DNA from: Vibrio sinaloensis DSM 21326
GTDB lineage: Bacteria; Pseudomonadota; Gammaproteobacteria; Enterobacterales; Vibrionaceae
Reading direction: 5' to 3'
NCBI RefSeq assembly: GCF_000189275.1
Contig: NZ_AEVT01000098.1
Coordinates: 62,001 to 126,000 of the forward strand
DNA length: 64,000 nt
Shown here: one piece after another, positions 59,623-64,000 of the stretch
Numbering within the stretch: the first letter of the stretch is position 1
How the letters are laid out: every line of letters starts with the position of its first letter
Notes under the pieces: model-generated
What the model was told of the DNA's origin: nothing
What the model saw: the letters and a program-made list of their open reading frames with translations, nothing else
The model's database searches: none
Translations under genes and position numbers: made by a program

Positions 59623-61449
59623 ATGTTGAGAACAGGATTTATTGCATTGCTTATCAGCGCCTCTGCTCATGCAGAGTCGTTGCCCGAGAACTTGAATTGG
59701 AACACGAACTGGGAAGACCCTATTTTTGCCTCTCCAGATGCGAAAAGAGGCGGCACACTGCGAAACTCAATGGTTAGTTTTCCGCAAACGCTGCGCTCTG
59801 TCGGCCCAGACGCTAACTCCGGAATTCGCTACTATCTGATGGACGGTACACCTAAACTCGCCCAGCGCCATCCAAACACAGGCAATTGGATCCCACAACT
59901 CGCGAACGAGTGGGCTTTTGGCGATGACCAAAAAACGGTTTACTTTAAGCTAAACCCAACAGCGAAGTGGTCTGACGGGGAAGCGGTTACCGCAGAAGAC
60001 TACCTATTCATGCTCACCTATTACCGCTCTAAGGACATTGTTGATCCTTGGTACAACGACTTTTTCCGCAACAGTATTGCGAAAGTGACAAAGTTTGATG
60101 ACTTCACCATTGCGATTGAAATGGCAGAGCCAAAAAGTAACGATGAGTTGATGTCACTGCTTAATATGCCAAGCAACGGTGTTCAGCCGCGCCCAAAACA
60201 TTTCTTTAGCAAGATCAAAGATGAAAATGGCGATGGCATGGATGACAACTATGTTCGTAAGTACAACTTCAAGGTAGAACCGACGACGTCTCCGTACTAT
60301 ATCGATAGCGTGAAAAAGGGCAAAAGCATCACCTTTAAGCATGTCGGTGCCGACTGGTGGGGCTATGAAAACAAGTACTATCAACATCGATTCAACGTTG
60401 ACAAATTCCGCATCAAAGTGATTCGCGATAATGACATTGCGCGTAAACATTTTGAGAAAGGTAAGTTAGACACCTTTGGCGTAATTCTGCCGCATCTATG
60501 GCATGAAAAATCGAATACCGAACCATTTACAAATGGCTTTATTCATAAGTTCTGGGGCTTCAATCAGACGCCACAAGGGGCTGGTGGACTTTGGATGAAT
60601 ACGGCTATGCCAATGTTAGATGATATCAATGTTCGTAAAGGGGTCACTTACGCTACTGATTTCGACGGCATGATCAAGAATGTTTTACGTGGTGACTATT
60701 CACGTAAACCTCATGCCATGGGTTTTGGTCACGGTGCTTATGACTTAGCGTCGGCGACAGCGCCAGTGTTTGATCCTCAAAGAGCGGCGAACTACTTCGA
60801 CCAAGCCGGTTTTGACAAAATCGGTCCAGACGGTATCCGCGTTAACGCGGCGGGCGAGCGGTTAAGTTTCAAAATTACTTACGGTTATACCTTCTGGACA
60901 CCACGTATTGCCTACCTGAAAGAGCAGGCAAAGCAAGCAGGTTTAGAGTTTGAGCTAAATCTGGTCGATGGCTCTGCGGCATTTAAATACATCTTGGAAA
61001 AGAAACACCAGCTTGCGTTTCTTAACATGGGCGGCGGTGACATCCCGGCATACAAAGAGTACTTCCACTCTAGTAATGCTAATAAGCCGCAAACGAATAA
61101 TCACACTAACTACAGTACCGTTGAGCTAGATAAAAAAATCGAAGCGTTTAAATCTGAATTTGACGTGGAGAAAAAACAACAATTATCACGTGATATTCAG
61201 AAAGACATCAGTGATGCGTTTGTCATTGTACCGGGCTACATGGTGCCTTACACAAGAGATGCTTATTGGCGATGGGTGAAGTTCCCAACCAATCCAATGA
61301 CCAAAAAAACGGCTGCGTTATTTAACATCTTGGGAACCAGTAACTTCTGGATCGATACTGACCTTAAGAAACAGACGTTAGAGGCCTACAAACAAGGCAA
61401 GTCTTTTGAACCCGTGACCATTATTGATGACAGGTACAAGCTGCAATGA
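59623..61449 (+). CDS. YejA-like extracellular solute-binding protein (family 5)
   Basis: A 608-residue periplasmic binding protein. The signal peptide is MLRTGFIALLISASAHA, cleaved before ESLPENLNW. It is a family 5 binding protein close to YejA: WSDGEAVTAEDYLFML (about 125-140), RKGVTYATDFDGMIKNVL (in part) and a C-terminal DAFVIVPGYMVPYTR. The ATG at 59623 is chosen over a GTG three bases earlier; AGGAAG precedes it. It captures the substrate and delivers it to the two permeases. Peptides are the default guess, but oligosaccharides are also carried by this family. Confidence 0.92.
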   Translation: MLRTGFIALLISASAHAESLPENLNWNTNWEDPIFASPDAKRGGTLRNSMVSFPQTLRSVGPDANSGIRYYLMDGTPKLAQRHPNTGNWIPQLANEWAFGDDQKTVYFKLNPTAKWSDGEAVTAEDYLFMLTYYRSKDIVDPWYNDFFRNSIAKVTKFDDFTIAIEMAEPKSNDELMSLLNMPSNGVQPRPKHFFSKIKDENGDGMDDNYVRKYNFKVEPTTSPYYIDSVKKGKSITFKHVGADWWGYENKYYQHRFNVDKFRIKVIRDNDIARKHFEKGKLDTFGVILPHLWHEKSNTEPFTNGFIHKFWGFNQTPQGAGGLWMNTAMPMLDDINVRKGVTYATDFDGMIKNVLRGDYSRKPHAMGFGHGAYDLASATAPVFDPQRAANYFDQAGFDKIGPDGIRVNAAGERLSFKITYGYTFWTPRIAYLKEQAKQAGLEFELNLVDGSAAFKYILEKKHQLAFLNMGGGDIPAYKEYFHSSNANKPQTNNHTNYSTVELDKKIEAFKSEFDVEKKQQLSRDIQKDISDAFVIVPGYMVPYTRDAYWRWVKFPTNPMTKKTAALFNILGTSNFWIDTDLKKQTLEAYKQGKSFEPVTIIDDRYKLQ

Positions 61450-62336
61450 GTTCGGAAATCAAGTATATGCAAGACGAAACCGTACTCAGCGTGCGCGATC
61501 TCGAAGTCGAGTTCGACACAGATGATGGCTCAGTCAAGATCATCAAAGGCGTCTCGTTCGATGTAAAAGCAGGACAAACACTGGGCCTTGTGGGTGAGTC
61601 TGGTAGCGGTAAAAGCGTCACCTCGATGTCGATTATGGGCTTGCTGCCTAAGCCTTACGGCAAGGTAACCGCAGGGCAAATCCTATATCGTAACGACGAC
61701 CTTACCCAGCTTCCAGAAGCTGAAATGTACCGAATGCGCGGTAATCGTATTTCGATCATTTTCCAAGACCCAATGACGGCGCTGAATCCAGTACAGACGG
61801 TAGGTAAGCAGCTAATTGAAGTGCTTGAGTTGCATCATCAGCAGATGACGAAACAAGAAAAAATAAATTACGCAATTGGCTTGTTGGAGAAAGTAAAAAT
61901 TCCAATGCCTGAAAAGCGGTTTGCTGAGTACCCACACAATCTGTCTGGGGGCATGAGGCAGCGTGTCATGATCGCGATTGCACTCGCTTGTAAGCCAGAT
62001 ATTTTGATTTGTGATGAACCGACCACCGCGCTTGATGTGACAGTACAGGCTTCGATATTAGAGCTGATGCGCGAGCTCCAGGAAGAGACGGGGATGGCGA
62101 TGATCTTTATTACCCATGATCTTGGTGTTGTTGCTGAGATTTGTGATGAAGTTGCGGTCATGTATGACGGTCGGATTGTAGAAAATGCCGGTATTTTCGA
62201 TATTTTCGATAACCCACAGCACCCATACACCAAGCGCTTGTTGGCATTGATTCCTGATATTGATGTCGAGCCGAAACAAACCATTCAAATTAATCCGATT
62301 GATTTGACTGAGTTTCCTGAGTATCGAGGGGCTTAA
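61446..62336 (+). CDS. ABC importer ATPase 1 (DppD/OppD-like)
   Basis: A 296-residue ATPase. Walker A is GLVGESGSGKSVTS (about 47-60), the signature reads LSGGMRQRVMIA, Walker B is ILICDEPTTALD, and the H-loop His is in FITHDLG. The C-terminal region has the oligopeptide/dipeptide extension (PYTKRLLALIP), as in OppD. Its ATG overlaps the stop of the binding protein by four bases (ATGA). Confidence 0.95.
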   Translation: MSSEIKYMQDETVLSVRDLEVEFDTDDGSVKIIKGVSFDVKAGQTLGLVGESGSGKSVTSMSIMGLLPKPYGKVTAGQILYRNDDLTQLPEAEMYRMRGNRISIIFQDPMTALNPVQTVGKQLIEVLELHHQQMTKQEKINYAIGLLEKVKIPMPEKRFAEYPHNLSGGMRQRVMIAIALACKPDILICDEPTTALDVTVQASILELMRELQEETGMAMIFITHDLGVVAEICDEVAVMYDGRIVENAGIFDIFDNPQHPYTKRLLALIPDIDVEPKQTIQINPIDLTEFPEYRGA

Positions 62337-62338
62337 CG

Positions 62339-63172
62339 ATGTCGGAAGTATTAAGAATCGACAATCTGAAACAGTACTACTACTCAGGTAAAGGGCTGTT
62401 TAAGAAAGGGTATGTCATTAAAGCGGTCAACGGCGTGTCGTTTTCGGTTGCTCAAGGAGAAACCTTGGGATTGGTGGGGGAGTCAGGTTGTGGTAAAAGC
62501 ACACTAGGACGCACCATTCTTAAGTTGTTTGAGCCAACAGAAGGGCGCATCTATTTCGAAGGGCGCGACATCACCAAATTGTCGAGCAAAGAAATGCGCC
62601 CACTGCGCAAAGAGATGCAAATTGTTTTTCAAGACCCGCTGGAATCGCTTAATCAGCGTCATACAGTCGGTAATATTCTCGAAGAACCTTATGCAATCCA
62701 TGGTATCGGCACCCGTGAAGAACGTAAGCAATGGGTTCTCGATCTGCTGGATAAAATTGGATTACCTCACTCTGCGGTCAATCGGTATCCGCATGAGTTT
62801 TCTGGTGGTCAAAGGCAACGTATTGGCATTGCGAGAGCGATTGCCTTGAAGCCTAAATTATTAATTTGTGATGAATCGGTATCAGCACTCGATGTGTCTG
62901 TGCAAGCGCAAATTCTTAACTTATTGCTTCAAATACAAAAAGAAATGAATTTGTCGATTATTTTTATTTCTCATGACCTATCTGTTGTGAAACACATTTC
63001 AGACAGAGTCGCGGTAATGAAAAAAGGCGAAATAGTCGAGATGGGCACAGCGAAGGAAATATATTCAAATCCTCAGGATGAATATACAAAAACGTTATTG
63101 GCAGCAATACCGATAACACACCCATCTCAACGAAATAATTTAAATAGAAGGAAACTAGCAAACCAAAACTAA
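62339..63172 (+). CDS. ABC importer ATPase 2 (DppF/OppF-like)
   Basis: A 277-residue ATPase that pairs with the previous one. Walker A is GLVGESGCGKSTLG (about 46-59), the signature EFSGGQRQRIGIA, Walker B LLICDESVSALD (Ser-Val in place of the more common Pro-Thr) and the H-loop FISHDLS. The C-terminal YTKTLLAAIP matches the OppF family. The start lies two bases after the previous stop. The tail is basic and Asn-rich (RNNLNRRKLANQN). Confidence 0.95.
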   Translation: MSEVLRIDNLKQYYYSGKGLFKKGYVIKAVNGVSFSVAQGETLGLVGESGCGKSTLGRTILKLFEPTEGRIYFEGRDITKLSSKEMRPLRKEMQIVFQDPLESLNQRHTVGNILEEPYAIHGIGTREERKQWVLDLLDKIGLPHSAVNRYPHEFSGGQRQRIGIARAIALKPKLLICDESVSALDVSVQAQILNLLLQIQKEMNLSIIFISHDLSVVKHISDRVAVMKKGEIVEMGTAKEIYSNPQDEYTKTLLAAIPITHPSQRNNLNRRKLANQN

Positions 63173-63208
63173 AGGAAGTAAGACGGAACTAAATTCTAGA
63201 AGGACATT

Positions 63209-64000
63209 ATGAGCAATAACTATTTATTACCAGCTTTATTGTTGGTAACCCCCTCGCTCGTTTTTGCGAATAATCTGCAAGAGGAGTGGAAGGATGAAAA
63301 TCAAGACAGTCCTTGGTCGGGTTATGTGAGTGCAGATTACTCACGTAACGGTTACAAGGACAGTGCTTCGAATGCGAATCGCTCAGCTTCGGCGACGGGC
63401 GTTGTTCGCTATTCGTTTACAGATAAATCTCGCCTGCAGTTAGTGGTGTCTGGTTATCATCAGCAAGATGGTGATGTTTATGGCACACAAGGCCAGTTCT
63501 GGAATGACACTTCAATCTCATATGCTCGCAATGGGTTGTTTAAACCGACTGAAGGGTCGTCAATCAGTGGAGAGGTCAGGATGATTCTACCTACCTCAAA
63601 AGCGTCAAGGAGGAATGATTTAAAGCTAGGGACACGATTGAAATTACACTGGAGTGCCCCGTTTGATAATTGGTTAGACGGATTAACACTCAGTAATACC
63701 TTGCTACTTAGAAAGAATTTTCACGAGTATAAGACAGCAGGTGGTTATCAATTAATTGAATATCGATTGAGTAACCAGTTTTCAATTGATTACGCTTTTG
63801 CTGACGATTTCTATTTCAACATGTATGTAATGCCTAGGCAGTCTTGGGATTATAACGGTAATACGTTTGATCCGAACGTAATGCATGGTGAAGAAATAGG
63901 CTATCAAGTGACCGATGATATTTCATTGGCAGTGGGAATGACGAACGGAATAAGTTACTACGATCCTGAAAGGGGATCGAGTCCAATAAATGATCTCATC
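63209..64000 (+). CDS. Putative outer-membrane beta-barrel protein (partial, runs off the window)
   Basis: An open frame of 264 codons with no stop before the window end. A signal peptide (MSNNYLLPALLLVTPSLVFA, cleaved before NNLQEEW) leads to alternating hydrophobic/polar, Tyr- and Trp-rich strands such as SGYVSADYSRNGYKDS, LQLVVSGYHQQDGDVYG and FYFNMYVMPRQSWDYNG, as in an outer-membrane barrel. AGAAGGACATT precedes the ATG. It lies 36 bases after the last ABC gene and so is probably in the same operon, perhaps a pore for the same substrate. No family is recognised with certainty. Confidence 0.75.
   Translation, partial: MSNNYLLPALLLVTPSLVFANNLQEEWKDENQDSPWSGYVSADYSRNGYKDSASNANRSASATGVVRYSFTDKSRLQLVVSGYHQQDGDVYGTQGQFWNDTSISYARNGLFKPTEGSSISGEVRMILPTSKASRRNDLKLGTRLKLHWSAPFDNWLDGLTLSNTLLLRKNFHEYKTAGGYQLIEYRLSNQFSIDYAFADDFYFNMYVMPRQSWDYNGNTFDPNVMHGEEIGYQVTDDISLAVGMTNGISYYDPERGSSPINDLI

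Noticed and set aside
1..64000. CRISPR arrays, integrases, transposases, rRNA or tRNA genes
   Set aside because: No regularly spaced repeats, no recombinase proteins and no tRNA- or rRNA-like stretches were noticed in the window.

Overview
The window reads as a chromosomal segment of a Vibrio or close Vibrionaceae relative. The base for this is gene content and protein style (DUF3332 lipoprotein, VF530-type protein, Cti with a haem motif, NupC-type transporter, LonB-like protease, kbl/tdh-type threonine dehydrogenase), moderate GC, and dense use of hairpin terminators between convergent genes. No species can be named from the sequence alone. I see no rRNA, tRNA, CRISPR array, integrase or insertion sequence; this is mostly housekeeping and metabolic DNA with a few accessory genes.

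Layout. 1-5.0 kb: threonine dehydrogenase, a lipoprotein, a Fic protein with a C-terminal winged helix, a periplasmic alpha-carbonic anhydrase and an unknown protein. 5.0-10.6 kb: a nucleoside transporter behind a structured leader, a DUF3429 membrane protein, peptidase T, a DM13 protein, an MscS-like channel and a GFA-fold protein. 10.8-17.4 kb: an unusual PTS EIIC-EAL fusion, an arsR-acr3 arsenite operon with a matching operator before each gene, and an M16 lipoprotein peptidase. 17.4-25.9 kb: small membrane and lipoprotein genes, the lactate genes lldP-lldD with a divergent LysR regulator, and an orphan YejF-type ATPase behind a TPR-like gene and a Fur-like box. 26-36 kb: LonB-like protease, an exonuclease/DUF294 pair, fhs with a PurR-like box, and cti. 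36-49 kb: M23 peptidase, VRR-NUC nuclease, an OFA-type MFS carrier, ETF-QO divergent from etfBA, the bkd (branched-chain 2-oxoacid dehydrogenase) operon, and an AGCS sodium:alanine symporter. 49-57 kb: DUF3332, DUF2805, a DEAD-box helicase, VF530, two small exported or peptidase-like genes, and a flavin reductase / fasciclin / photolyase-cryptochrome group beside a DMT exporter. 57.5-64 kb: a five-gene YejABE/Dpp-like ABC importer followed by an outer-membrane barrel gene cut by the window end.

How the genes work together. Several blocks feed amino-acid and C1 metabolism. Bkd makes acyl-CoAs from branched-chain 2-oxoacids; EtfAB and ETF-QO carry electrons from acyl-CoA dehydrogenases to quinone; a LiuR-like palindrome lies between the two etf units. 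Tdh, Fhs (PurR-like box) and the nucleoside carrier (LacI-family-like and CRP-like sites) connect threonine/glycine, folate C1 and purine supply. LldP/LldD take up and oxidise lactate. The ABC importer plus a putative outer-membrane protein may form one uptake route across both membranes.

The observations I find most worth a second look are the EIIC-EAL fusion, the photolyase with a non-canonical FAD pocket, the structured leader of the nucleoside transporter, the duplicated ars operator, the large palindrome before the Fic gene, and a leftward terminator with no annotated gene upstream of it. I found no clear new multi-gene defence or secretion system; all functional calls are from sequence reading alone.
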